This document shows positions 1 through 7,074 of a stretch of 8,371 nucleotides of DNA, in pieces. How positions within the stretch are numbered: the first letter of the stretch is position 1; each line of letters starts with the position of its first letter. This stretch comes from Lachnospiraceae bacterium (GTDB lineage Bacteria; Bacillota; Clostridia; Lachnospirales; Lachnospiraceae). Where the stretch lies: assembly GCA_024699395.1 (NCBI GenBank), contig JAILPU010000158.1, forward strand, positions 1-8,371, given 5' to 3'. The notes beneath the pieces are model-generated. The model did no database searches. It was given only the letters and a program-made list of their open reading frames with translations, and was not told the DNA's origin. The position numbers and the translations under genes were made by a program.

Positions 1-1
1 C

Positions 2-730
2 CCCAATAAAGATCAGAAAGGTGTTGACTACTGGACCGACTGCCTTAAAAAGAACGAGCAGGGCGGACAGAAGGGCTTTGGTGGTGTGAAGATGGTTCAG
101 ATGTTCATCGTCGGAGCTTCCGGTAAAGAGTACGCCGACAAGAAAAAAAGCAACTCAGATTTCCTTCTTGATATGTATGCTGTTCTTATGGGAAGGGACA
201 GAGATACTGTAATGGTCAAGGATAAGAAAGGTTATGATTATTGGATGGAGAGGCTGGATTCCGGGGAAGGAAGAGAGATTATATTAAAATCAATGGCTAA
301 CTGTGACGAGTTTAAGAATATCTGTAAAGACGCAGGTATTCAGGTAGGCGACTTTGATTATTACATGCCTGCTTCAAAATATCCACAGCTTGCCAAGTTT
401 GTTGCGAGATTTTATCCCAGTTGCATGGGACGTGATTTTGATGAAGAGGGAGTTAATTTCTGGACCGGAGCTATAAAGGATGGTACACAATCAGTGGATT
501 CCATGAGTAACTTCTTCTTCACCTGCAAAGAGTGGAATGATCTTGGTCTTGATCTTAACAATAAGGTTATAAGACTTTACAACACCTTCTTTGGACGTAC
601 TCCTTTGTTAGGAGAGAGAAGCTGGTGGGTTGCCGAAATCAATAACGGTAAGAGAACATGGACTAATGTTTACCTGCATTTTGCAAATTCATCTGAGTTC
701 AAGCAAATTAAGGGTAAGTACGGCCTCTAA
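2..730 (+). CDS. DUF4214-repeat protein, C-terminal part (5' end outside window)
   Basis: The reading frame is open from base 2, upstream of the first GTG (86) and ATG (92), so the gene enters from the left and only its last 242 residues are visible. They form about four DUF4214-like units. Their hallmark is an aromatic-rich helix, a [LMF]GR turn, an acidic stretch and an aromatic-W pair: GVDYW near residue 8; LMGRD then GYDYW (about 62-82); CMGRDFDEEGVNFW (about 141-154); FFGR then SWW (about 197-209). The second unit has about eight extra residues between its GR and YW. DUF4214 has no established enzymatic role; in Clostridia it often forms C-terminal tandem units of large secreted or surface proteins, so an extracellular location is likely, but no signal peptide can be checked here. 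No catalytic motif or sorting signal is visible, and the protein ends in KGKYGL. A terminator follows at once. Confidence 0.85.
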   Translation, partial: PNKDQKGVDYWTDCLKKNEQGGQKGFGGVKMVQMFIVGASGKEYADKKKSNSDFLLDMYAVLMGRDRDTVMVKDKKGYDYWMERLDSGEGREIILKSMANCDEFKNICKDAGIQVGDFDYYMPASKYPQLAKFVARFYPSCMGRDFDEEGVNFWTGAIKDGTQSVDSMSNFFFTCKEWNDLGLDLNNKVIRLYNTFFGRTPLLGERSWWVAEINNGKRTWTNVYLHFANSSEFKQIKGKYGL

Positions 731-744
731 GATTAAATAATTTT

Positions 745-784
745 GATGCAGTTCCGCGTATGCGGGACTGCATCATATTTTTTT
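745..784 (+). terminator. Intrinsic terminator after the DUF4214 gene
   Basis: GATGCAGTTCCGC (745-757) and GCGGGACTGCATC (762-774) form a 13-bp stem with a single G-U wobble and a GTAT loop. ATA and seven T residues (778-784) follow. It lies 14 bases after the stop codon at 730 and should separate this gene from the xpaC unit downstream. Confidence 0.93.
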
Positions 785-794
785 GTGTAGACTA

Positions 795-823
795 TTGCGG
801 ATGAAACTTATGTGTGTGATAAT
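795..823 (+). promoter_or_regulatory. Probable sigma-A promoter of the xpaC unit
   Basis: A -35-like TTGCGG (795-800) is followed by a 17-base spacer and a -10-like GATAAT (818-823), preceded by an extended -10 TG at 815-816. It lies between the terminator and xpaC, where a promoter is needed. Overlapping -10-like strings (TAATAT at 820, TATGAT at 823) leave the exact hexamer uncertain. The leader to the xpaC start would be about 35 bases. This is a reading by eye. Confidence 0.5.
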
Positions 824-866
824 ATGATATGATATTCGTGAGAAGTATGCACGATGAGGAGGGCCA

Positions 867-2195
867 ATGAATGATTTCGGACCCGGACCTAATTTCGGGG
901 ATCAGATTAAAAAAGCTCTGGGCGATGCACTCCAAAGCGGAGACTATACGAGACTTAACAGTCTCGTTGCGGGATCGGCCAACAGAGCCATAAATGAAGC
1001 TGAAAAACATCTGGATAAGCTTAAGGCTAAGACAAGTGAGTCCCACGATATTCCTGTTTGGCAGCAAAGAGCGGATATACGCGCAAGGGGTGGCAAAGTT
1101 GAGCCTCCCGAGGTGATGTTAGACGGTATATTTAATGCCTTTAATTCCACTCCATCCAAGAGGAAGGATTATCTCTTCCAGAAAAAGGGTTTGGTATCCG
1201 GTTTTATGTCAAGATTCTGGGGCGTTATGTTCGAGATATTCGGTGGCATATTTGTACTTGCCGCATTGGTGGATAAGGGTATTGACTTAGGAGCATTTAT
1301 AGGCGGTTTAGGTGTTTTTGCACTGGGATTTTTAATGTTCGCCAGAGGCTCTAAAAAGCGTAAAAGGGTACGTATTGCCGAAACCCTCTACAGAGATTCT
1401 TCCTTAAAAGGATATGTGGATCTTGACATAGTTTCTGCCGATATCGGAATTCCCAGGAATAAGCTTGTAATCGAAATTCAAAAGATACTTGAGAAGGGAA
1501 TGTTCCCCCAGGGCCATCTTGACGCGACGGGTTCCACCTTTATCCTTACGGATGAAGCCTATAGCCAATATCTTCAGGCGGAAAACAGCAGACGACAGAG
1601 AGAAGACACAACACCCCTCGCTAATGATTCAAAGTCCGCAAACAGTAAGAATAAGAATAATTCCAAAAATCAGAATAAACAGGCGGCTTCAGATAATACG
1701 TCAAAAACAGCGACAGATAATGGAACGGCTTCCAATACCGGAAAGACCAATGAAATCAGCACTATGATAAATGAGGGAAGAGTTTGCATAGAGAAGCTCC
1801 ACCGACTTAATGATGACATAGAAGGTGAAGTAATCTCACAAAAGCTTTATACTCTCGAAGGTCTTCTCAAGCAGATTTTTGAAAGACTCTCCGATGAACC
1901 CACCGTGGCGCCTAAGCTTCACAAGATGATGGATTATTATCTTCCCACTACTCTTAAGATGGTGGAAGCCTACAGGGATTTTGACAAGATAGAGAGGCCG
2001 GGAAAAGAAATAACAAAGGCAAAGGAAGAAATCGAGAATACCCTCGATACCATAAACAGTTCCTTTACAGAGCTTTTGAACGGATTGTTTGAGGAATCCG
2101 CTTGGGACGTTACCACGGATGCCCAGGTACTTCAGACCATGCTTAAAAAAGAAGGCCTTGTCAAAAACGAAGACGGCAATATCCTTAATATGTAA
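867..2195 (+). CDS. xpaC: XpaC-family protein (5-bromo-4-chloroindolyl phosphate hydrolysis family), membrane anchored
   Basis: 442 residues. The ATG follows AGGAGG (857-862) with a short 4-base gap. Order of parts: a charged N-terminal region (1-100); two hydrophobic segments at about 117-135 and 141-159 joined by VDKGID; a basic stretch SKKRKRVR (162-169); a compact alpha/beta, possibly winged-helix, region (about 165-235); a low-complexity linker rich in S, N, K and T (about 240-295); and a helical C-terminal region (about 296-440). Basic residues flank both sides of the hairpin, so by the positive-inside rule most of the protein faces the cytoplasm. The family name comes from a Bacillus phenotype and no enzymatic mechanism is established, so hydrolase activity should not be assumed. 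The family assignment rests on overall architecture and on the following telA gene, as in Bacillus xpaC-yaaN. A strong promoter-terminator boundary lies upstream, so this is probably the first gene of its transcript. Confidence 0.82.
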   Translation: MNDFGPGPNFGDQIKKALGDALQSGDYTRLNSLVAGSANRAINEAEKHLDKLKAKTSESHDIPVWQQRADIRARGGKVEPPEVMLDGIFNAFNSTPSKRKDYLFQKKGLVSGFMSRFWGVMFEIFGGIFVLAALVDKGIDLGAFIGGLGVFALGFLMFARGSKKRKRVRIAETLYRDSSLKGYVDLDIVSADIGIPRNKLVIEIQKILEKGMFPQGHLDATGSTFILTDEAYSQYLQAENSRRQREDTTPLANDSKSANSKNKNNSKNQNKQAASDNTSKTATDNGTASNTGKTNEISTMINEGRVCIEKLHRLNDDIEGEVISQKLYTLEGLLKQIFERLSDEPTVAPKLHKMMDYYLPTTLKMVEAYRDFDKIERPGKEITKAKEEIENTLDTINSSFTELLNGLFEESAWDVTTDAQVLQTMLKKEGLVKNEDGNILNM

Positions 2196-2196
2196 G

Positions 2197-2316
2197 AATA
2201 CATGAGAGCACGCGGCAATACATGAGAGCATGCAGCAGTACATGAGAGCATGCAGCAATACATGAGAGCATACGGCAATACATGAGAGCACGCGGCAATA
2301 CATGAGAGCATGCAAT
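2197..2316 (+). repeat. Six tandem 20-bp repeats between xpaC and telA
   Basis: Six contiguous units of exactly 20 bp begin at 2197, 2217, 2237, 2257, 2277 and 2297, with consensus AATACATGAGAGCAYGCRGC. The 12-bp core TACATGAGAGCA is identical in all six, and units 1 and 5 are identical throughout. Every difference is a transition, at unit positions 2, 15, 16, 18, 19 and 20. A degraded seventh unit may follow (AATAACTGAAC, from 2317). The array starts one base after the xpaC stop. The rest of the gap (2317-2412) is AT-rich, with the palindrome CATATATG and a GAGAGG ribosome binding site (2401-2406), but no convincing promoter. Function is unknown: it could be a protein-binding array, an mRNA spacer or processing element, or a neutral minisatellite. 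Confidence 0.95.
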
Positions 2317-2329
2317 AATAACTGAACAT

Positions 2330-2339
2330 ATATGTAACC
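2330..2339 (+). promoter_or_regulatory. ATATGTAACC motif, copy 1 (upstream of telA)
   Basis: This 10-base string recurs exactly at 3614-3623, in the next intergenic gap upstream of transketolase. The two copies are also loosely similar beyond it (TAAA, then TTAACA or TTAAACA). It could be an operator or part of a shared leader element. Role unknown. Confidence 0.3.
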
Positions 2340-2412
2340 CGTAAACATTTAACAGGCGCAGGTTTATCCCAAGCTTTGTTAAACAAAAACAAAAGAAACA
2401 GAGAGGTTTAAT

Positions 2413-3606
2413 ATGAGCGATAATATGGATGCAATGATGCAGGAATCTGTCGCACCCACCCTGACCTTGGATCCTTTCGGAGAGGCAGAAAAGGAAAGCA
2501 CAACAGATACAGTGAACCTCGAACTTGAAACAGGGACTTCCACAGAGGAAGCACCCAAGCCCAAGGAAATCGAGCTTACCGAAGAAGAGCAGAAGATGGT
2601 GGATGATTTTGCCGCCAAGATTGATATAAACAATTCCCAGCTGGTATTGCAGTACGGTGCCGGCTCCCAGAAGAAGATTGCGGATTTTTCCGAGAGTGCC
2701 CTTGAAAATGTAAGAACCAAGGATATGGGAGAAATCGGTAAAATGCTTACCGACGTTGTTACGGAATTAAAAGGCTTCGACATTGAGGAGGAAGATAAAG
2801 GTCTCTTCGGATTTTTCAAAAAAACGGGAAATAAACTTACCGGTCTTAAGGCTAAGTACGATAAGGCAGAGGTTAATATAAACAAAATAACCGAAGCTAT
2901 GGAAAACCACCAGATAACCCTCCTAAAGGATGTGGCTATGCTTGATAAAATGTATGAGCTTAACAAAACTCATTACAAAGAGCTTACCATGTACATCCTT
3001 GCAGGTAAGAAAAAGATTGCGGAGGCAAAGGAGAAGGAACTTCCCGAACTTCTTAAGAAAGCAGAGGAGTCAGGACTTCCCGATGACGCTCAGGCTGCCA
3101 AGGATTATGCTTCCATGATCGACAGGTTTGAGAAAAAGATTTACGATCTGGAGCTTACAAGAACCATCTCCATGCAGATGGCTCCCCAGATCAGACTTAT
3201 CCAGAGCAATGACACTGCAATGAGTGAAAAGATACAGTCCACACTTGTTAACACAATTCCTCTTTGGAAGAGTCAGATGGTCATTGCAATAGGTCTTAAC
3301 CACTCAACGGAAGCGGCTAAGGCCCAGCGGGAAGTAACAGATATGACCAATAAGATGCTTAAGCAGAATGCTGAGACCTTAAAGATCGCCAGCATTGAGA
3401 CAGCCAAGGAGAACGAGAGGGGAATCGTTGATATCGAGACCTTGACGGCTACCAACAAGACGCTTATAAGCACATTGGATGAGGTGATGAAAATTCAGAA
3501 TGAGGGGCGGGCTAAGCGTGCCAACGCTGAAGTGGAACTGACCAGGATCGAAAATGAAATGAGAGAAAAAGTTCTTAGTCTTTCCAAGGCAAGCGCCGGT
3601 AAATGA
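2413..3606 (+). CDS. telA: Toxic anion resistance protein, TelA family
   Basis: 397 residues, about the usual length for TelA/YaaN-like proteins. The ATG follows GAGAGG (2401-2406) with a 6-base gap. Residues 1-55 are acidic, variable and probably disordered. The conserved, almost wholly helical region then runs from about 68 to 390, with IDINNSQLVLQYGAGSQKKI (70-89), FSESALENVRTKDMGEIG (92-109), the LFGFFKK segment (131-137), and the family-typical QIRLIQSNDTAMSEKIQSTL (259-278) followed by TIPLWKSQM (281-289). No signal peptide or membrane segment is seen, so it is probably cytoplasmic. It likely works with the membrane-anchored XpaC encoded just upstream, a pairing common in Firmicutes. 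The name comes from plasmid tellurite-resistance loci; the biochemical role is unresolved, and tellurite may not be its natural substrate. Separation from xpaC by a 217-base repeat-bearing gap is unusual for the pair and may alter their relative expression. Confidence 0.9.
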   Translation: MSDNMDAMMQESVAPTLTLDPFGEAEKESTTDTVNLELETGTSTEEAPKPKEIELTEEEQKMVDDFAAKIDINNSQLVLQYGAGSQKKIADFSESALENVRTKDMGEIGKMLTDVVTELKGFDIEEEDKGLFGFFKKTGNKLTGLKAKYDKAEVNINKITEAMENHQITLLKDVAMLDKMYELNKTHYKELTMYILAGKKKIAEAKEKELPELLKKAEESGLPDDAQAAKDYASMIDRFEKKIYDLELTRTISMQMAPQIRLIQSNDTAMSEKIQSTLVNTIPLWKSQMVIAIGLNHSTEAAKAQREVTDMTNKMLKQNAETLKIASIETAKENERGIVDIETLTATNKTLISTLDEVMKIQNEGRAKRANAEVELTRIENEMREKVLSLSKASAGK

Positions 3607-3611
3607 AACGA

Positions 3612-3646
3612 GCATATGTAACCATAAATAAGTATTAAACATATGC
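3612..3646 (+). promoter_or_regulatory. Inverted repeat between telA and transketolase, with ATATGTAACC copy 2
   Basis: GCATATGT (3612-3619) and ACATATGC (3639-3646) are exact 8-base inverted arms around a 19-base AT-rich centre. The left arm overlaps the second ATATGTAACC motif (3614-3623). No T-tract follows, so it is not an intrinsic terminator. It could be an operator for a dimeric regulator or a weak mRNA hairpin just upstream of the transketolase ribosome binding site. Confidence 0.35.
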
Positions 3647-3656
3647 AGATTGGAAT

Positions 3657-3669
3657 GGAGAAAAAAATG
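3657..3669 (+). promoter_or_regulatory. Ribosome binding site that fixes the transketolase start
   Basis: GGAG (3657-3660), then six A residues, then ATG (3667). An in-frame ATG at 3643 would add eight residues, but it has no Shine-Dalgarno sequence and lies inside the right arm of the inverted repeat. The start at 3667 is therefore preferred. Confidence 0.75.
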
Positions 3670-4509
3670 GATAATTTGTCACTGAAAAAAATGGCCAACA
3701 ACGTAAGAAAGGGTATTATCGAGTCGGTACACGCGGCTAAAGCGGGTCACCCCGGCGGTAGTCTTTCCGCAGCCGATGTATTTACATTTCTTTATTTTGA
3801 AGAGATGAATGTGGACCCCAAGAATCCCGAGGATCCCTTGAGAGACAGATTTGTATTGTCTAAGGGACACACCGTTCCCGGACAGTATGCGGCTTTGGCT
3901 TACAGAGGATTTTTCCCGGTAGAAGAGCTTATGACCCTTAGAAAAGTGGGAAGCAGACTTCAGGGTCACCCGTCACTTGGACTTCCCGGTATCGATATGG
4001 CCACAGGTTCACTGGGTCAGGGAATATCAGCCGCTGTCGGTATGGCTCTTGCCGGCAAGATGGATAATGCGTCTTACAGAGTATATACACTCTTGGGAGA
4101 CGGAGAACTTGAGGAAGGTCAGGTATGGGAGGCTGCAATGTTTGCGGGCGCTCATAACCTTGATAATCTCTGCGTTATGGTGGACAATAACAACCTCCAG
4201 ATCGACGGAACACTTGAGGAGGTTTGTTCTCCTTATCCCATCGATAAGAAGTTTGAGGCTTTCAATTTTAAAGTGATAAATGCCGATGCACATGATTTTG
4301 ACGATATAAGAAGAGCCTTTAAGGAGGCGAGAGAAACAAAGGGTATGCCCGTCTGCATAATCTTTAAATCCATAAAGGGTAAGGGCGTATCATATATGGA
4401 AAACAACGGTGAATGGCACGGGAAGGCTCCCGGAGACGATCTTTTCAAGACAGCTATGGATGAACTTAATGCCATGGGCGAAGAACTTGAGAAAGAAGGT
4501 GACAGATAA
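3667..4509 (+). CDS. tkt: Transketolase, N-terminal (TPP-binding) subunit
   Basis: 280 residues from the ATG at 3667. This is the diphosphate-binding half of a split transketolase, which transfers two-carbon ketol units between sugar phosphates in the non-oxidative pentose phosphate pathway. Visible family motifs: GHPGGSLS (27-34), SKGH (65-68), LQGHPS (98-103), GSLGQG (114-119), and the thiamine-diphosphate/Mg signature that begins with GDGELEEGQ (144-152) and ends in DNNN (173-176), plus the late EWHGKAP (249-255). D145 and the Asn pair near 174-176 should bind Mg. The active site needs the second subunit, encoded immediately downstream: the two genes share one base (TAATG), which implies translational coupling and equal output. 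The two-gene form is common in Clostridia and archaea and is not a truncation. The gap from telA is 60 bases with no terminator. Confidence 0.95.
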   Translation: MDNLSLKKMANNVRKGIIESVHAAKAGHPGGSLSAADVFTFLYFEEMNVDPKNPEDPLRDRFVLSKGHTVPGQYAALAYRGFFPVEELMTLRKVGSRLQGHPSLGLPGIDMATGSLGQGISAAVGMALAGKMDNASYRVYTLLGDGELEEGQVWEAAMFAGAHNLDNLCVMVDNNNLQIDGTLEEVCSPYPIDKKFEAFNFKVINADAHDFDDIRRAFKEARETKGMPVCIIFKSIKGKGVSYMENNGEWHGKAPGDDLFKTAMDELNAMGEELEKEGDR

Positions 4510-5444
4510 TGGCAGATATGAAAGCAACCAGAGAAGGTTACGGCGAGGCGCTTTTGGAGCTGGGTAACGAGCTCCAAAGCGTAGTGGTAATGGACGCCGA
4601 TCTGGCAGGAGCCACAAGAACCGGTGTGTTTAAGAAAGCATTCCCCGACAGATTTTTTAACGCAGGTATTGCAGAAGCAAATATGATGGGTATTGCCGCA
4701 GGTTTATCATTATCGGGCAAAATTCCCTTTGTAAGTTCCTTTGCAATGTTTGCAACGGGAAGAGCATACGAGCAGGTGAGAAATTCCATCGGATATCCTC
4801 ATCTTAATGTAAAAATATGCGCTTCTCACGCAGGTATTACAGTGGGTGAGGACGGTGCTTCTCACCAGTGTATCGAGGATATCAGCCTTATGCGCGGAAT
4901 CCCCGGAATGGTGGTTATAAGCCCCGCTGACGTAGTGGAAGCAAAGGCTGCCACAAAGGCCGCTGCTTACTACAAGGGACCTGTTTATATCAGATACGGA
5001 AGAAGCAATGTTCCCGTAATAAACGACAGGGATGATTATAAATTTGAAATCGGTAAAGGTACATTGATCAAAGAGGGTAAGGATGTCACCATCGTGGCAA
5101 CGGGTATCTGTGTTGATTCCTCCATCAAGGCGGCTGAGGCGCTTAAGAGCGAAGGCATTGACGCTGAGGTGATCAATATTTCCACCATAAAGCCTTTGGA
5201 TACCGAGATTATTTTAAAGAGCGCCAAGAAGACCAAGAAGGTTGTTACCGTTGAGGAGCATTCTATTATAGGAGGCCTTGGAAGCGCAGTATGCGAATTC
5301 CTTTCGGAAAATTATCCCGTTAAGGTTTTGAGAGTGGGTATTAAGGACGTATTCGGTGAGTCCGGTTCAGCGGCAGCACTTTTTGAAAAATACGGACTTG
5401 ATTCAAAGGGAGTAACAAAAGCTGTTAAGGAGTTTCTTTCCTAA
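4509..5444 (+). CDS. tkt: Transketolase, C-terminal (pyrimidine-binding) subunit
   Basis: 311 residues. The start overlaps the preceding stop (TAATG, 4507-4511), and GAAGGTGA (4495-4502) serves as ribosome binding site inside the upstream gene. The pyrimidine-binding domain spans about 3-165. It includes [16 protein letters not shown] (51-66), whose E56 should be the conserved glutamate that activates thiamine diphosphate, the aromatic-rich [16 protein letters not shown] (76-91), and [14 protein letters not shown] (107-120) with active-site histidines. The transketolase C-terminal domain spans about 180-305, with [10 protein letters not shown] (196-205), [10 protein letters not shown] (222-231), [12 protein letters not shown] (248-259) and FGESG (282-286). 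With the N-terminal subunit this gives 591 residues, somewhat shorter than single-chain transketolases. A relative such as a 1-deoxyxylulose-5-phosphate synthase or dehydrogenase E1 component is less likely, given the split organisation and these motifs. Confidence 0.95.
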   Translation: MADMKATREGYGEALLELGNELQSVVVMDADLAGATRTGVFKKAFPDRFFNAGIAEANMMGIAAGLSLSGKIPFVSSFAMFATGRAYEQVRNSIGYPHLNVKICASHAGITVGEDGASHQCIEDISLMRGIPGMVVISPADVVEAKAATKAAAYYKGPVYIRYGRSNVPVINDRDDYKFEIGKGTLIKEGKDVTIVATGICVDSSIKAAEALKSEGIDAEVINISTIKPLDTEIILKSAKKTKKVVTVEEHSIIGGLGSAVCEFLSENYPVKVLRVGIKDVFGESGSAAALFEKYGLDSKGVTKAVKEFLS

Positions 5445-5474
5445 GCTTAATGATTAAATAATTGGGAGGTTATC

Positions 5475-7067
5475 ATGCTTCAGGACATGAAAATTCTGGT
5501 CGGAAAGGCCAACGATAAAAATGTTTATATCTATCCCCAAATGGCAAATCGCCACGGGCTTATAGCCGGTGCCACAGGTACAGGTAAAACAGTGACATTA
5601 AAAGTTTTGGCAGAGAGCTTTTCGGATTGCGGCGTGCCTGTTTTCTTTGCGGATGTTAAGGGAGACCTTTCAGGCATGTGCAAAAAGGGAGAGAATTCCG
5701 AGAATGTTTCCAAGAGAGTGGAGTCCATGGGACTTGATGCATTGGGATTTGATTTCAGAGAGTATCCCGTTACCTATTGGGATGTGTATGAGGAGAAGGG
5801 TCTTCCCTTAAGAACCACCATCACTGAGATGGGACCTCTTCTTATGAGCAGAATTATGGGACTCAATGAGACCCAGACCGGCATTATGACGCTAATTTTT
5901 AAGATTGCCGATGACGAGGGACTTCTTCTTATTGATACCAAGGATTTAAGATCCATGATCCAGTATGTGGGTGAGAATGCCAAGGAATACACTCTTAAAT
6001 ACGGAAATATCACAACCCAGAGCCTTGGAGCCATAAGCAGAGCCCTTGTGGGACTTGAGGCAGAGGGGGGAGACAAGTTCTTCGGAGAGCCTGCCCTCAA
6101 TATAACAGACTGGTTTTCAACCGATATGTCAGGAAAGGGATATATCCAGATTCTTGACTGTCAGAAGCTTATAAATAATCCCACCATGTATGCTACCTTC
6201 CTTCTTTGGATGATGAGCGAACTTTTCGAGACCCTTCCCGAAATGGGAGACCTTGAGAAGCCCAAGATGGTATTCTTCTTTGACGAGGCGCATATGCTTT
6301 TCGATAATGCGCCGGCTTCACTTCTTTCCAAGATTGAGCAGGTTGTAAAGCTTATAAGATCAAAGGGTGTGGGCATTTATTTTGTAACACAGAATCCAAA
6401 GGATATCCCCGACGGAGTTATGAGCCAGTTAGGAAATAAGGTTCAGCATGCCCTTCATGCATATACACCCAATGAGCAGAAGGCAGCAAAGGCGGCAGCA
6501 GGCTCCTACAGAGAAAATCCTGAGTTTGATACATACGAGACCATGCTTGCATTGGGAACAGGTGAAGCTCTTGTATCTGTTCTTGATGAGAAGGGTATTC
6601 CCACAGTTGTGGAAAAATGTAAGATCCTTCCTCCCCAGTCATACATGGGTGCAATTGATGATGCCACCAGAGATTCCAAGATAAAAGGTCATGTCCTTTA
6701 CACCAAATACAGTCAGTATGAGGACAGGGATTCCGCTTATGAATTCCTTACCCGCAGAAACCTTGAGATTGAGCAGGCAAAACAGGAAGAGCTGGATGCC
6801 GCTGCCCAGGCCAAGGAAGAAGCTGCGCTTATGAAAGAACAAGAAAAGAAAGAAGCTCAGGCACAGAAGGCAAAGGAAAGAGAAGAAAACGCAAAGAAGC
6901 GTGCCACAAAGACCGCAGCTAAGAGTGTTGCTAATTCCGTAGCCGGAACCGTGGGCAGAGAGGTCGGAAAGACCGTAGGAAAAGTGGGAGGAAAATTCGG
7001 AAAGACTCTGGGGGGCAATCTTGGAGCAAGCCTTGCAAGAGGAATTATCGGAACACTTTTTAAATAG
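5475..7067 (+). CDS. HerA-like P-loop ATPase, DUF853/YjgR family
   Basis: 530 residues. The ATG follows GGGAGGT (5464-5470). It has a HerA/FtsK-type ATPase fold: Walker A GATGTGKT at 32-39, a following strand FFADVKGDLSG (57-67), Walker B as a hydrophobic run ending FFFDEAH (267-273), and the polar VTQNPKDIP (304-312), likely sensor region. KMVFFFDEAH, VTQNP and the GTGEALVS segment (361-368) match what I recall of the DUF853 family (E. coli YjgR). Residues 429-478 are highly charged and probably coiled-coil. Residues 485-530 form a tail with glycine about every three to four positions (GTVGREVGKTVGKVGGKFGK onward) ending ARGIIGTLFK. HerA relatives form hexameric rings that translocate DNA, but the role of this branch is unknown and no partner nuclease (NurA) gene is nearby. 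The gene lies 30 bases after transketolase and 17 before rpe with no terminator, so it is probably co-transcribed with both. Confidence 0.9.
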   Translation: MLQDMKILVGKANDKNVYIYPQMANRHGLIAGATGTGKTVTLKVLAESFSDCGVPVFFADVKGDLSGMCKKGENSENVSKRVESMGLDALGFDFREYPVTYWDVYEEKGLPLRTTITEMGPLLMSRIMGLNETQTGIMTLIFKIADDEGLLLIDTKDLRSMIQYVGENAKEYTLKYGNITTQSLGAISRALVGLEAEGGDKFFGEPALNITDWFSTDMSGKGYIQILDCQKLINNPTMYATFLLWMMSELFETLPEMGDLEKPKMVFFFDEAHMLFDNAPASLLSKIEQVVKLIRSKGVGIYFVTQNPKDIPDGVMSQLGNKVQHALHAYTPNEQKAAKAAAGSYRENPEFDTYETMLALGTGEALVSVLDEKGIPTVVEKCKILPPQSYMGAIDDATRDSKIKGHVLYTKYSQYEDRDSAYEFLTRRNLEIEQAKQEELDAAAQAKEEAALMKEQEKKEAQAQKAKEREENAKKRATKTAAKSVANSVAGTVGREVGKTVGKVGGKFGKTLGGNLGASLARGIIGTLFK

Positions 7068-7074
7068 ATTTTTT

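Noticed and set aside
2202..2313. CATG-AGAG-CATG hairpin in each repeat unit
   Set aside because: The four-base stem forms only in units 2, 3 and 6. The changes in units 1, 4 and 5 break the pairing without compensation, so a conserved RNA hairpin is not supported.
2197..2316. CRISPR array
   Set aside because: The units are contiguous 20-mers with no unique spacers, and no cas genes are present.
2197..2316. Iteron-type replication origin
   Set aside because: A 20-bp direct repeat array fits the size of plasmid iterons, but there is no rep gene, DnaA box cluster or partition gene nearby and the context is chromosomal metabolic genes.
1836..2392. Minus-strand open frames across the repeat array coding Cys/Leu/His/Met-rich repeated peptides
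   Set aside because: They arise because three 20-bp units make 60 bp (20 codons) and the minus strand of the repeat lacks stops. They overlap the end of xpaC, have no convincing ribosome binding site and resemble no protein family I know.
3643..3666. Longer transketolase N-terminus starting at ATG 3643
   Set aside because: There is no Shine-Dalgarno sequence upstream, whereas ATG 3667 has GGAG at ideal spacing and gives a normal family N-terminus.
3667..5444. Transketolase broken by a frameshift into two genes
   Set aside because: The split lies at the natural boundary between the TPP and pyrimidine domains, both halves have proper starts, and two-gene transketolases are well known in Clostridia.
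5475..7067. HerA-type anti-phage defence system
   Set aside because: HerA ATPases occur in defence loci with partner nucleases or sirtuin-type proteins, but no such partner is present here. The protein matches the housekeeping-like DUF853 branch and its neighbours are metabolic.
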